The notes beneath the pieces were generated by a model that saw only the letters and a program-made list of their open reading frames with translations, searched no databases and was not told where the DNA came from. The position numbers and the translations under genes were made by a program. From IMG/VR virus record IMGVR_UViG_3300045125_000119, positions 82,165-146,164 of that record: a stretch of DNA of 64,000 nt; one strand, written 5' to 3'. Source of the DNA: a virus. Each line of letters starts with the position of its first letter. Position 1 is the stretch's first letter. This document shows positions 8,995 to 18,160 of this stretch, piece after piece.

Positions 8995-9306
8995 TTAGAA
9001 GGACGGTGCGTCGATATCTACTTTAAGATTTCCAACTGTGCCCGGACGTAGAGTGGATAATCTCTTTCTTCCAATATTCCCTGTGTTTCCCGAACGAGTT
9101 TGTAGCACTGTTTGAATATAAGTGACTTTCGGGGATCGCCTTTGGCGCGCCATTTTTGCATGTTTGTATTCCAGGAGACGCTTTTCGGCTCCAGATCGAG
9201 CCACAGTAGCGTGAGTTTGTACGCCCGGCTCTCAAGTTCGGTCATGTCGTAATCGACAATGGCATCGAAGTCTCATGTCTTTCTCGCTCGGTGACTGGTC
9301 GGGCAT
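8995..9306 (-). CDS. Hypothetical protein, about 103 aa (two frameshifts)
   Basis: ATG at 9306 has GGAGATATCCT directly upstream, a good ribosome site. MPDQSPSEKDM joins by a slip near 9275 to DFDAIVDYDMTELESRAYKL, and a second slip near 9025 adds VDIDAPSF. The middle is helical and basic (TNMQKWRAKGDPRKSLIFKQ). No family recognised. The ribosome site and the sensible continuation in both joined frames support a real gene. Confidence 0.5.
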
Positions 9307-10039
9307 AGGATATCTCCGTTTCGGAATTGCGCCCAAGAGGAATATTTGGTCATTTCGGCTTGCCTTGTTCGGCGACTTCGGGTAAAAGTGTGTTTGTCAC
9401 GACTGCTCCTTGCGGGTTTGTGACCGGAAATATCCGTCCGCACCTACAGTCCGACGAAAGCAATTAGGGTCGGTGCAAACCTGCCAAGATTGCCGAACTA
9501 CTTGGACTATGAGAATTAGTTAGTTTGGATATTGCTTCCACTTTGAACACTGGCACGGACACGCGACAGAGATAACACGCCTAAGATCGTGACGTATTCG
9601 AGGGGAGAGTTCACCGCCCTCCTTTGCCGTGGGACCGGGTTGCGCCTGTAAGCCCCATACCGGATGAGATTAAATTCTTCTGTGTCTCACAAGGACACAC
9701 ACAGGAAGCCACAGGTAGTTAGCGGCTCCCTAACTTCAATTCACCTAACGGACACAAACGTGTCTGTGGACTAGCGTCACTGACACTGGGTTAGTGACAA
9801 GAAATGCTTGTGCACCGAAGCTCCCAAATAAAAGTAGGAGTGAGGTGGAAGGGTTCTGATCCTCCTCAGAGTTTGGTGTGTTTTTTTCCCTCTACTAAAC
9901 CACATAGATTCTAAATCTCTTGTATTTAGGCTAGGACACAACATCATCGTCCCGGGAGCGGTGCTATGCGGCAAATCATATCTGGAATAATTGACGCAAG
10001 TCTCTTGCTGTGTCCGACTGCAGGCAGTATCATTTAGCT
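9307..10039. ncRNA. Gene-free 730-base region packed with hairpins; candidate large structured RNA
   Basis: No convincing coding frame on either strand. Within about 480 bases there is a run of local inverted repeats: CCAAG/CTTGG at 9484/9501, a CTTCTGTGTC stem at 9677-9708, GTTAG-cggctcc-CTAAC at 9718-9734, a 7-bp stem CGGACAC-aaac-GTGTCTG at 9749-9766, GTCACT/AGTGAC at 9776-9798, TGAGG/CCTCA with inner GGA/TCC at 9841-9868, and a 35-base imperfect stem at 9895-9929 whose arms are CTAAA/TTTAG and AGATT/AATCT. This density fits a large ornate RNA such as the GOLLD or ROOL classes known in phages. I could not recognise either class, nor any tRNA, and the strand is not clear. Confidence 0.45.
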
Positions 10040-11428
10040 GAACAAAGAGAAATCCCTTTTGGTCGGCGCATGGACTCCGTCAAAACTAACCCGTGTGTTG
10101 GCAGATGCCGTTACAGCCGGGCAGAATGTGTATGTGCCACTTCGCCGGAGATGTTGGACTTCACCGATCCGTCGTTCCGGGCGAGTTGACGATTTTCGGT
10201 CAGGGCGGGAACGTGGTGACGGTTTCGTTGAACAGTATTTCTGGAAACTGTTGTTGGCGTATTGAGAGAAGTTTCCAGTGTTCTCCAAGAACATGAAGGT
10301 ATTGTAGTTGTTGGAACTGGAAGAGTGGCCTGTAAGTTACATCAAGAACCGAACCGGAAGAGGATTTCTCCGTCGATGCCGCAATCATTGACTTGAAAGT
10401 GATCGAGTCTTTTGCGGGGTTTGGGCGGAAAAAGCCGCGAAATCTCTCGCCGACGGGTTGAACAGAGTCAAGGCGCGGGTGTCGTCGGGCGTCTGGAAGG
10501 AGGTTCAACCGGTTTACCAGAAGGTTCATTTGCCCTTGGTCACGGAAGTGGTCCCGGCGTGCTTAGAGACAGTCGGCGTTTTGAACGCGTGTTGGGCAAG
10601 CGAGTTTGCCCGCTTGTTACGAGGTTTGTGGTCAGGTGAACGGGCGACTGAACAGTGGGTCAGAATTTCCTCGAAGGGTTCCACCCGCACGGTTTGAAGC
10701 GAGGACGTAAAAAAGCGACTGAAGCCCAACGCTTTGGACGAAATGTTTATGTATTTCGACTTTAAGAACATGGAAGTGTCAATGTTGCAGTGGTTGTCAA
10801 AAGACGAGCAACTCGCACGGGCAATGGAAATGCCGGACGTGTATTGTTGGAAATTTACAGGTTGGTGACGGGAATCGAGTCGAAAGAAAAAGATGACCGA
10901 AATAAGGCGTAAAAAAAATGTTTCTGCCGGTTATATACGGTCAGTCAGCCCAGGCATTGGGTCATCGACTAAAGGTTGCCCTTCCCACCGCTGAGAAGAT
11001 CGTCACCCGGATTCGTGAGTTGTTCCCGACGGCATTGGCCTATACCAGAGCCGTACACAGAACAAGCAAAGGCTTCCGGGTCCGCAAAAAGACATCTTCG
11101 GCGAAAGCCGGCGTCAATTCTCGCAGGGGGAGGAGTACGACGCTCTCGGCTTTTCTGTCCAGGCACCTGCGTCTACTGTTTGCTTGGAAAAAGAAAACTT
11201 GTCCGGGTCCCATTCCGCTGTAAAAGGCATCACGTCGCTGGCGTACAGCGTACACGACGGGTGTTGCGTTTACGCCCACAAGGAAAACTGGAAGAAAGTT
11301 TACAGGTTGGGCTACGACGTACTGACGGGGGAAAGTTCCCTTTGTCCGGGTCTTCGGTTGAAGGTCACTTGTCACGCCGGGCGGAATCTAGATTCGTTGA
11401 AATCCGTTGGAACAACCAAGGAGTCTAA
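10040..11428 (+). CDS. polA: Family A DNA polymerase (many frameshifts)
   Basis: Four or more frame changes, but the order of family A motifs is intact. GLNRVKARVSSGVWKEVQPV with YQKVHLPLVTEVVPA (10450-10560) matches the segment ahead of the palm; WVRISSKGSTRTV follows; motif A is MYFDFKNMEVSMLQWLSKDE (10745-10810), equivalent to DYSQIELR; motif B is DRNKA with FLPVIYGQSAQALGHRL (10895-10980), equivalent to RxxxKxxxFGIIYG; motif C is SVHDGCCVYAHKENWKK (11245-11300). Before 10400 the frames (for example IIDLKVIESFAGFG) may be an exonuclease remnant but are not identified, and the start is unknown. Whether the gene is functional depends on whether the indels are sequencing errors. Confidence 0.72.
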
Positions 11429-11992
11429 ATGAAAGACATCTGCTTGAAGTATCGGGTCACTGAGGAAGAGTACCTGGAATTGAACAAGGAATACGGCCGT
11501 TTGTGTTGGAAGGCCGCTCACGAGTTGAAGAGGAAGAATTCCCGCAACAATTACACCGACGACGCCGAGGACATTTACCAAAAGTCTCGTTGAGGCGATG
11601 TTGCGTGCGGGTTCGTATTACAAGCGTCAAATATGCATAGAAAAATGTCTGGCGCTCGCATAAGGAATACGCCCAAGATGATTTTGTGGGTTGGGTGGTC
11701 AAAGAGCTAAACAGTTTGTGGGAGAATCGCACCCGCCACGGTGCGAACCGGCGAAGTTCGGCCCATTTCAAGAAAAGCTGCTCGACCGCATAATTCGCCC
11801 GTCTGGTCCCCGCCCGTTACAGACCACGTCGCACGGAACCACTCAAGATCGACTCGAAGTTCGGCACATATTGCAAGGCAATTGTGTGGAACAGCCAGAA
11901 GAAGTATGGGCAAACGAATTACTCGTGAAAAGTCTATTCGCTGCGGACAGGTGAGTTTGTCCGAATTCGATCACGTTACGGCCGGAATCTGA
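11429..11992 (+). CDS. Unrecognised DNA-binding-like protein, possibly sigma-factor-like (several frameshifts)
   Basis: ATG overlaps the polymerase end. Segments in order: MKDICLKYRVTEEEYLELNK, NNYTDDAEDIYQKS, VEAMLRAGSYYKRQICIEKC, EYAQDDFVGWVVKELNSLWE, KFGTYCKAIVWNSQKKYG, and in one frame KRITREKSIRCGQVSLSEF. Helical and basic, with DDAEDIYQ and KFGTYCKAIVW loosely resembling sigma-70 region 2. That comparison is weak and I would not name it. At least four frame joins are needed. Confidence 0.4.
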
Positions 11993-12018
11993 CATCGACT
12001 TTTAGCTCAAATAGTTTA

Positions 12019-12047
12019 GAATACGGCGGGATAAGCCCGCCGTATTC
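12019..12047 (+). terminator. Perfect 12-bp hairpin, terminator-like
   Basis: GAATACGGCGGG-ataag-CCCGCCGTATTC, 27 bases after the previous stop and 17 before the Nudix start. No U tract follows, so processing or an RNA cap is also possible. Confidence 0.6.
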
Positions 12048-12063
12048 CATATCTGGAGTCACA

Positions 12064-12531
12064 ATGAAAGAATATGTCATTAATTCACACCCGGCTGATT
12101 GACGCCGATGGTCCCAAGGATCGTGTCCCTATTGATTCACAAAGAAACCCGCTTGGCAGGCCGGAGCGGCTCAACCTTCTCGGCGGGAAAGTCGAAGAGG
12201 GCGAGGATACGATTGCCTGTGCCATTCGGGAACTAAAGAAGAGTCGGGATTACAGCCCGACCGATGCACCGACGCCGTATTGCTTTGCGGTTCAATCGTG
12301 GGAAACCAGTCGCTAGTACATTGCGTGCGTATTGACGTGTGTTCTTATGACGCCGTTCTGAAACCGGGGGCAGACGAAATCGAGAAGGTTGAATGGTTCA
12401 ATATGGCCGACGCTATTGTTGACGAGCGTCTGATGCCTAACCTTCAGATCATTATCCCTTTGATGCACATGGGTGTGGTCGGTTGGCAGGTGATTGACCA
12501 GAAATCGTCCTCGATCTACCGGGGTTCATGA
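12064..12531 (+). CDS. Nudix hydrolase (frameshifts)
   Basis: The Nudix box is readable as LLGGKVEEGEDTIACAIREL; the REUXEE glutamates are lost at a slip near 12240, and the second frame continues with SLVHCVRIDVCSY, EIEKVEWFNMADAI and a hydrophobic C-terminus. A further slip near 12150 likely restores a strand before the box. About 150 residues. Nudix enzymes cleave nucleoside diphosphate linked substrates such as oxidised dNTPs, NAD or capped RNA; the target cannot be told. GGAGTCACA precedes the ATG. Confidence 0.75.
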
Positions 12532-12585
12532 CGTGACTGTTCACCTGCCCATCCGTAAACCTTTTGAGAATGAGGCCGGAAAGTA

Positions 12586-14040
12586 ATGCGTGAACTGACA
12601 CCAGAAGAACAGGCAAAACTCGAAGCGTTGAGCGGGGACGGGACCAAGGTCAAGTTCTCTTGGGACGACACGTTCCAGCGCAGAATTGATGGGGATGTTG
12701 TTGACCGACCGGGCCATGCTCACGCAGAGCATGGACAAAATAGACCCGGATATTTCTCGAACGAAGTCCACGTCATGGCGTGCAAGATTTTGTTCGAGTA
12801 TTTCACCTAACAGCGTTCGTTGCCGAAATTTGGGTGATGAAGCAGAAATGTCTGACCGCCTGAAGGACCGAGACAAGGCTATCCAGATTCACTTTATGGG
12901 CGAACTGGAAAGTCTCTACACCTATTACGTTCCGGGTCTGGACACCCGTGAATATCTTCTCGAAAGGTGGTGAATTTCGCCAAGGTTCAGGCCGTCAAGG
13001 TGGCCTTCCACCGGTGCGTTGACAAAATGACGGAAGCCCCAGAGGGCGAAGAAACTTGGAGTTTCGTGTACGACCAGATCACGAAAAGCGATGACGGTCG
13101 AAAGGGAACGGGCCAAAGGGTCTTGAGTATTTCATGAACATTGACGAAATGTTCAAGCGGATGAAAGAAAAGATGTCCGGCAAGGACCGGTTCACGACCG
13201 CCTTTGAGAGCATCGACAACGCCTTGACCGGCGGCGGTCTGTTCCCCGGAGAGATTGCAGCTTGGATCGCCCTGCCGGGCGTCGGCAAATCCCTCGCCAT
13301 GTGTAAGGCCGCTGTCGCCAACGTCTTGTTGGGCCACAAGGTTCTTTACTTGACGATGGAAATGGACGAAGTCGGCGTCGGCCAGCGGTTCACGTCGCAA
13401 ATGTTCAAATACGACGTGAACAATTTGTTGGGGATGGAAGCCGAGATTAAGGGGCCATTTCCGACTTCAAAGCAGAGCAAAGCCGACCCGAACCAGTTGA
13501 TGATTACTCAGTTCCCCGGCGGCGTTTTGGACGTGAACGGGATTCGGGCCTACTACAACCAGTTGTCGCTCCGGGGTTGGAAGCCGAACCTGTTGATTAT
13601 TGACTACGTCGGCGAAATGAAATTCAACACCGGGAAACACAAACAGAAGTACGAAGCCGCTTACGAAATTTTGCGCGACTTGAGAGCGTTCGGCATCGAG
13701 GAACAGCACTGCGCGACCACCGCTTTGCAGCCCAGCGCCGGTGCCGCCCGGCTGGAGATTCGCCAGTACATTGACGAATCGAATATCGGCACGGCGTTCG
13801 ACCAGTTCAAGCCTCTTGACGCTTTCTGGAGCATTAACCAGCAGAGTTGTTGAGAAGGACGCCGAAGTCGGGCGTGGGTTCGTGATTAAGCACCGCAACG
13901 GCCGGTCCCGGTTCCCGTTCAGAATGGGCTTCGATTACAAACTAGGTACTCTTGACATTTTCGAGATAAGCAGGATGAAGTATCGGGGAGAGTCGATGAA
14001 TATGATGCAAGATAAGAAGTCCGGTGAGATTCGAATCTGA
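12586..14040 (+). CDS. dnaB: DnaB-type replicative DNA helicase (frameshifts)
   Basis: N-terminal part MRELTPEEQAKLEALSGDGT, then LGMLLTDRAMLTQSMDKIDP and SNEVHVMACKILFEYF in another frame, matches the DnaB N-terminal helical domain. From 13134 the RecA-like core is continuous: FTTAFESIDNALTGGGLFPG, Walker A ALPGVGKS, strand VLYLTMEMDE, Walker B PNLLIIDYVGEM, and a sensor-like QPSAG loop. A slip near 13850 joins QQS to VVEKDAEVGRGFVIKHRNGR and LGTLDIFE. About 480 residues, normal for the family. It would unwind DNA 5'-3' ahead of the fork. A Lys-rich tail may extend to 14133 if one more indel is allowed. Confidence 0.85.
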
Positions 14041-14131
14041 CGCCGTGCCCGGCGAGGCAGAAACAAAAGTCCAAGCGTGGATTTAAGCCCAGCGCAGCCA
14101 TCGAACCTTCCGAAGAGGAATTGCGGGGTGA

Positions 14132-14285
14132 ATGATGAGATACTTGACCAAAGGCGAAAATAATTGCGAAATATCAGCGAAGCCCTAGCCTTTGCTATGC
14201 CGATCCGACCTGTTGGCGGGGCAACCCGCATGTGCGGGCGTGCGATCAAGGTCGCATTGACTGTTCAGACGCTGTGTTTGAATAA
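14132..14285 (+). CDS. Small Cys-containing protein (one frameshift)
   Basis: Starts MMRYLTKGE, slips near 14160 and continues AKIIAKYQRSPSLCYADPTC, WRGNPHVRACDQGRID and CSDAVFE to a TAA at 14285. Four cysteines with spacing that could bind zinc. GGGGTGA precedes the start. About 50 residues, unrecognised; lies just after the helicase, where a primase or primase partner would be plausible but is not shown. Confidence 0.35.
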
Positions 14286-14351
14286 CGGCGAAGTAGCTCG
14301 TCAGGCGTTGCAAGGTCGGCGAAGGCACTCACATTAACGAACGAGGAACCA

Positions 14352-14923
14352 ATGCCTGAAGCACCAGAAGAGAAAATTATCGTCGCTGTTCGTGGTCGTG
14401 AAGTCGTTCTCGATGACCCGACCAACATGAGAGTTGGTAGCAAGCGCACTTTTGTCTCGGTATTTCGAGTACGAGTACGGTTGGATCGACTATTTCGGCA
14501 AGCAAGAAGAAATGGCCCGGCGTGAAATGCTCGACGCCGAAATTGACGCCGAAGCTTTGTACAGCCAGAAGTACCTCGAGTGCAAAGACGAAGGCAACAC
14601 GGACAGGTACGCCGAAAGCTAAAGCCACCGCCGACCCGGAAGTGATCGCCGCTCGCAAGAAATATACTGAGCGGCGTGAAACTGTCGGTTTGCTCTCGCA
14701 GCACATCAGGCTTGGAGCAAGAACCACAGAAAACGGCGGGAACCGGGGCAACACTCTTCGGGCCGAGTTCAGCGCCCAGAGTCGGGAACCAGTCATCGAG
14801 ACGGACCAGCCGTATACTCCTATGCCCGATGAGGGCACCCCTGTGGCTTTGTCGAGGACGTATTCAAATGACCGACTCCGGCAACAACCCCGGATACGAG
14901 AAAGCTTAGGTCCGATCCGTTGA
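14352..14923 (+). CDS. Helical hypothetical protein (frameshifts)
   Basis: ACGAGGAACC precedes the ATG. MPEAPEEKIIVAVRGREVVL is followed in a second frame (from about 14440) by RYFEYEYGWIDYFGKQEEMA and LDAEIDAEALYSQKYLECKD, and in a third by ADPEVIAARKKYTERRETVG and LLSQHIR, then KNHRK or NGGNRGNTLRAE. Long charged helices suggest a coiled coil of about 150 residues. Size, charge and position between helicase and other replication genes recall UvsY-type mediators, but no diagnostic motif is visible. Confidence 0.5.
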
Positions 14924-15087
14924 TGGAAGGCCTTCGAGGATCGGACGATTAAGATCGACGCTCCCGTGATGACACGCTCCCGCCATTCCCGCCACTTGAC
15001 GATTCTGATCCGTTCAAGGGCATTCTCGCCGATTTGACTCCGGTCAAACCAAAGAAGTACAATATAGTTCAAAATATGTTTGGCTAA
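14868..15087 (+). CDS. Small proline-rich hypothetical protein (frameshifts)
   Basis: MTDSGNNPGYEKA, then RSDPLMEGLRGSDD and TLPPFPPLDDSDPFKGILAD in other frames, ending NIVQNMFG at 15087. Overlaps the previous gene end. About 72 residues, disordered and acidic. No family. Confidence 0.4.
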
Positions 15088-15088
15088 G

Positions 15089-15142
15089 GTGCGAAAGAGA
15101 AAATTCAGGAGCATTGGGCAGAGCCGGTGGGAATTCCACTAA
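15089..15142 (+). CDS. Micro-ORF, RSI-type peptide 1
   Basis: GTG start, 17 residues: VRKRKFRSIGQSRWEFH. Basic N-terminus, then RSI and a W-E pair. It resembles the three KxRRxRSIDDPWE peptides at 15284, 16251 and 58906, though less strongly. It follows the preceding stop by one base. Translation is not proven. Confidence 0.25.
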   Translation: MRKRKFRSIGQSRWEFH

Positions 15143-15331
15143 CTGTAAAGCCAAGCGGAACGATGGGGACGTTGGCGGAACCCACAGGCGGTCACCCGAT
15201 ATTTTGTCCCTATGTCCCTTTGGGCTCAAACCCCTGTGGTGCTGGACCCGGAAACGTTTTCCCGGACGTTCACCGAAATCAAGGTCAAGCCCAGACGGTA
15301 CAGAAGCATTGACGATCCTTGGGAGCCTTCA
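15127..15331 (+). CDS. Unresolved coding fragment ending in the RSIDDPWEPS peptide 2
   Basis: Two frames carry protein-like sequence. One reads PLTVKPSGTMGTLAEPTGGH, recalling the TVKPSGT loop of B12-dependent ribonucleotide reductases but with no other part of such an enzyme nearby. The other reads PVVLDPETFSRTFTEIKVKP and ends with RRYRSIDDPWEPS at 15331. The last element recurs at 16251-16295 as the end of another small gene. Gene limits are uncertain. Confidence 0.35.
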
Positions 15332-16077
15332 CAGCAGTTTGCTCCGCATCGACGCCCGCGACGCCAAGTACGACCGCATCGCCGAAATATCCGATCCGAA
15401 CCGGGTCAATATTGCAATCGGCACTGGCATCGACTTTATCAGGTACAGTTTCGGCGTCGGTTCTTTGGAGCCAAAAGGCAGGCAGCCTAATTGGGGCCGA
15501 TTTCAGGGACTGGTGAACACTTACCCGATTACGATTGGATTTTCTATCTCGATACTGACGCCATTTTCACAAATATGTCCCGTGACGTGCGTCAGTATGT
15601 CTGACGAAGAAATTACGATCTAATTGTGCCTGAAAACCCGAGAGGGGCACTTGTCCACCGGCGGGATGTTGGTCAGAAATACTCCGTGGACAATGGCATT
15701 TATTCACGATTTATTGGAACCAAACTCCAGTTCATTACCGAGGGGTATACTGGCACTCTCTCAGGAGGCGACGGCCGAATGTATTTTGAGCAGTCGTCGT
15801 TTCACTACCTTTACGACACTAGAGAAGATTATCGCTAAGCGGATCAAAGGTGGTCGAGCGAAAGCTGTTCGCCTCCACCATGTTCGACCACCAGCCGGAT
15901 CATTTGCTTGTGCATTTCCCAGGTCGGGCGCACAAGCGAGAAATGATGATCTGCTACCTGAACGGCGACTACGAAAGACCCAAGCAATTGTACGAATACG
16001 AGATGTCGGTCATGGACATTTATCGCAAATCTAAAGCGGTTAAAAAGGTCAAACTCATTGGGAAGCCATTGTTGTGA
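15330..16077 (+). CDS. Glycosyltransferase, GT34-like (frameshifts)
   Basis: Joined frames give RIDARDAKYDRIAEISDPN, QYCNRHGIDF-like and the key segment YDWIFYLDTDAIFTNMSRDV, where DTD is the metal-binding DxD motif. LIVPENPRGALV, TGGMLVRNTPWTMAFIHDLL and a C-terminal QPDHLLVHFPGRAHKREMMI follow; the HFPG/HFAG loop and the NTG...RN...W pattern are those of GT34-type galactosyl/xylosyltransferases. About 245 residues. It would transfer a sugar from a nucleotide donor; acceptor unknown. At least three frame joins, start not resolved. Confidence 0.65.
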
Positions 16078-16295
16078 TAATCCGCTCGATACGCAAAGAG
16101 TCGATGTATCTGAATCTTTCGACCAGTTTGTGTTTTCACATGCGACCGGGGAGACACGAACCCTGCCCGACGACACGCCGCATTTTGACGTTTTGATGAA
16201 CTATGTGTCCCTCGGTCTGATCAGAAATGATCGCCGAAGGGACCGCAAAGGTGAAGAAACGAAGAACCATAGACGATCCTTGGGAACCGTCATGA
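16058..16295 (+). CDS. Small protein ending in RTIDDPWEPS (frameshift or separate micro-ORF)
   Basis: One frame from 16058 gives SFDQFVFSHATGETRTLPDD and VLMNYVSLGL; near 16225 another frame gives MIAEGTAKVKKRRTIDDPWE-PS and stops at 16295, its TGA overlapping the next ATG. A GTG at 16251 with GAAGGG upstream could also start a 14-residue peptide on its own. The tail is nearly identical to that at 15284-15331. Confidence 0.4.
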
Positions 16296-16916
16296 TCGAC
16301 CCGACCAACATTACGGACTACAGTCAGAACGAACGACAACTCGAAGAAGTTTTGCTTTGGTGGGTGTGCGCCGCCGGAAAGAACGGCGTCACCATCGCCA
16401 AGTGTCTGGAAAACCTCTTGCAGACTTTCCGTCATTTTTGCAAATCGGCCAACCCGACGCCGTTCGAGATAATTTCTGCCATACCGCTTCTGCCCGAACA
16501 GATGCGGAATCACGGCATCGGTTGCTACAACAGCAAGGCCCGGACGTTCAAAGCCCTGATATCGGCCAAGCTGGATTTGAAAACTTGCACCGTTGACGAT
16601 CTTGAAGCGATTCCCGGTATCGGCCCCAAAACGGCCCGATGTTTTTTGATTCACAGTCGCCCGAACCAACGACTGGCGGGCGTTGACACCCATTTGTTGA
16701 AGTTCCTTTACGACATGGGCTACGACGTTCCCAAGGGACGCCGGGCAAGAAGAGGTACAAGGAACTTGAGGCTGATTTATTTGTATTTGTGCGATGTCGC
16801 CGAAATGAAACTCGGCCGATTTGGATTTGAAGATTTGGAACGCATACTCGAAAAATGTCGGCAAACCAGAAGACGTGCTGATGATTTTCAACATTCCAAA
16901 AAGGAGAGGGGCATGA
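16292..16916 (+). CDS. HhH-GPD base-excision DNA glycosylase (one frameshift)
   Basis: Starts MIDPTNITDYSQNERQLEEV. The helix-hairpin-helix is LEAIPGIGPKTARCFLIHSR and the GPD region has the catalytic Asp in LAGVDTHLLKFLYDMGYDVP, as in Nth, MutY and OGG-like enzymes. There is no 4Fe-4S cysteine cluster at the C-terminus. After a slip near 16740 the frame reads KKRYKELEADLFVFV and, after a second, DLDLKIWNAYSKN to a stop at 16916. About 205 residues. It would remove damaged or mispaired bases from DNA. The TGA overlaps the next start. Confidence 0.8.
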
Positions 16917-17372
16917 AGAAGTACAAGGTGAAGATCATCGAAGTTTGGGGCGGGAATTATGACTATGATGAAGATATGCGACGTTGGATCGTCAAGGGCA
17001 TTACCGAATGGACCGAAGTGACGGCCGAGGAATATCAAGTTCTTCAAGGCTATGTTAACAATTACGGTTTTCATGAACGGCAGCGGGGCAACTATGACAC
17101 TTTGCCTCAATTGCTATTGTTGCACGACAACGAAGACCACATGCCGGTTAACGTCCTCGACCAAGTACCTCGAAGACGCCCGAAAGGTAAAGGCTGAGGG
17201 CGAGGCACGTCTTGCAAAGGAAAAGGAAAAGCAACGGAAGAACGAGGAAAAGCGTAGACAGAAGGTCGAAGCCAAGGAGAAGGCTCTGTTGGAAGAACTC
17301 AGGCAAAAGTACGAAGGTCAGCCGCCGATGGTTTGGGAAGACACTCACTCTGAAGATGGAACCCCGAAGTAA
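16913..17372 (+). CDS. Hypothetical protein with C-terminal coiled coil (one frameshift)
   Basis: MKKYKVKIIEVWGGNYDYDE and TEWTEVTAEEYQVLQGYVNN in one frame, slipping near 17160 to KYLEDARKVKAEGEARLAKE, then a long Lys/Glu-rich coiled coil and a tail ending DGTPK. About 152 residues. An AAAAGGAGAGGGGC site precedes the ATG. No family recognised. Confidence 0.6.
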
Positions 17373-18160
17373 ATGGAACCGTTTAACCTCAAGGTTTGGA
17401 AGTGCCACAAAATTCTTGCCGTGTTGAGTCTGCCGAGCGAACTCTGAAGGGAACCGCTCACGAAGGTGGACTCAAATTTTGCGGCCCTATACACTACGCC
17501 AACAAGTCGGGATTTTGGATGTACCCGGCTGTTGACGTTGATATTTGTTGGCACTGGCGGCAGCAATTTCGAGGTCAAACTTCACCAAGAATTTGACCAA
17601 CTCCGACGCCGCCACTGTTGCGATCACTTTTGACCCCGACCGACGACGTACACCCGGACGTTTGGTGCCCGGCGGAACAGGGCGGAACAAGTTCTCTTGG
17701 GGCACGGTTGACGAGGGCGTAGTTCAGTTCTGGACCGGTAACATATTTGAGACGCCGCCGGGATGGAGCCTGCACATCCGCAGTCCCATCAATTTTCCGA
17801 CAAAGCCCTGTCACGTCATGGAGGGCATCCTCGAAACCGACTGGATGCAACAAGACATATGGGCCAATGTCGTATTTGATCGCAAGGACGAATGGGTCCA
17901 ATTTCGCACCGACACCCCATTTGCTCAACTGGTTCCGGTTCGCCGTGAGAGCTATGCGGAAAAGTGGCAGTTGAGCGAAGAAATCATCAACAGGGACACA
18001 CCGGAGGCGAACCGGGTGTTCGAGTATTGGACTCAGTTCAACGAAAGAAGTTCGCACACGGCGGCAAGCAGGTGTACGCCCCTGATCGGACCAAAGACGC
18101 AACGACGTATTACAAAGAAAAACAAAGGATGTGCGCCGGGCAGATAGAGCCGAAACCCGA
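17373..18160 (+). CDS. DUF6065-like protein (frameshifts)
   Basis: Begins MEPFNLKVWKCHKILAVLS; other frames supply FCGPIHYANKSGFWMYPAVD, then from about 17690 FSWGTVDEGVVQFWTGNIFE, TPPGWSLHIRSPINFPT, VMEGILETDWMQQDIWANVV and FAQLVPVRRESY. The order GFWMYPA, FxTPPGW, SPxNxP, GxxExDW, PVRR is that of DUF6065, which I know only as a family of unknown function that sits near glycosyl and methyl transferases. The end with the next gene is blurred because both share a frame near 18150. Confidence 0.6.

Noticed and set aside
9600-9760. T-loop-like strings (TTCAATT, TTCACCG) in the gene-free region
   Set aside because: Flanking bases do not pair as a T arm, and no acceptor or anticodon arm fits.
9870-9990. 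Possible tRNA: hairpin with a 7-base loop TTCTAAA (CTA anticodon) or, on the minus strand, TTTAGAA (TAG, leucine)
   Set aside because: No acceptor stem, no D arm and no T loop (TTCRA) at the right distances on either strand. The stem is better explained as one arm of a longer hairpin-rich RNA.
11429-11992. Naming this gene a T4 gp55-type late sigma factor
   Set aside because: Only vague resemblance to sigma region 2 in frames that need four joins; no region 4 helix-turn-helix or clamp-binding tail was visible.
14352-14923. Naming this gene UvsY
   Set aside because: Size, charge and location fit, but no diagnostic UvsY residues could be recognised by eye.
16136-17110. Long minus-strand frame of 324 codons opposite the HhH-GPD gene
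   Set aside because: The plus strand shows the HhH and VDTH motifs; the antisense frame has no recognisable motif.
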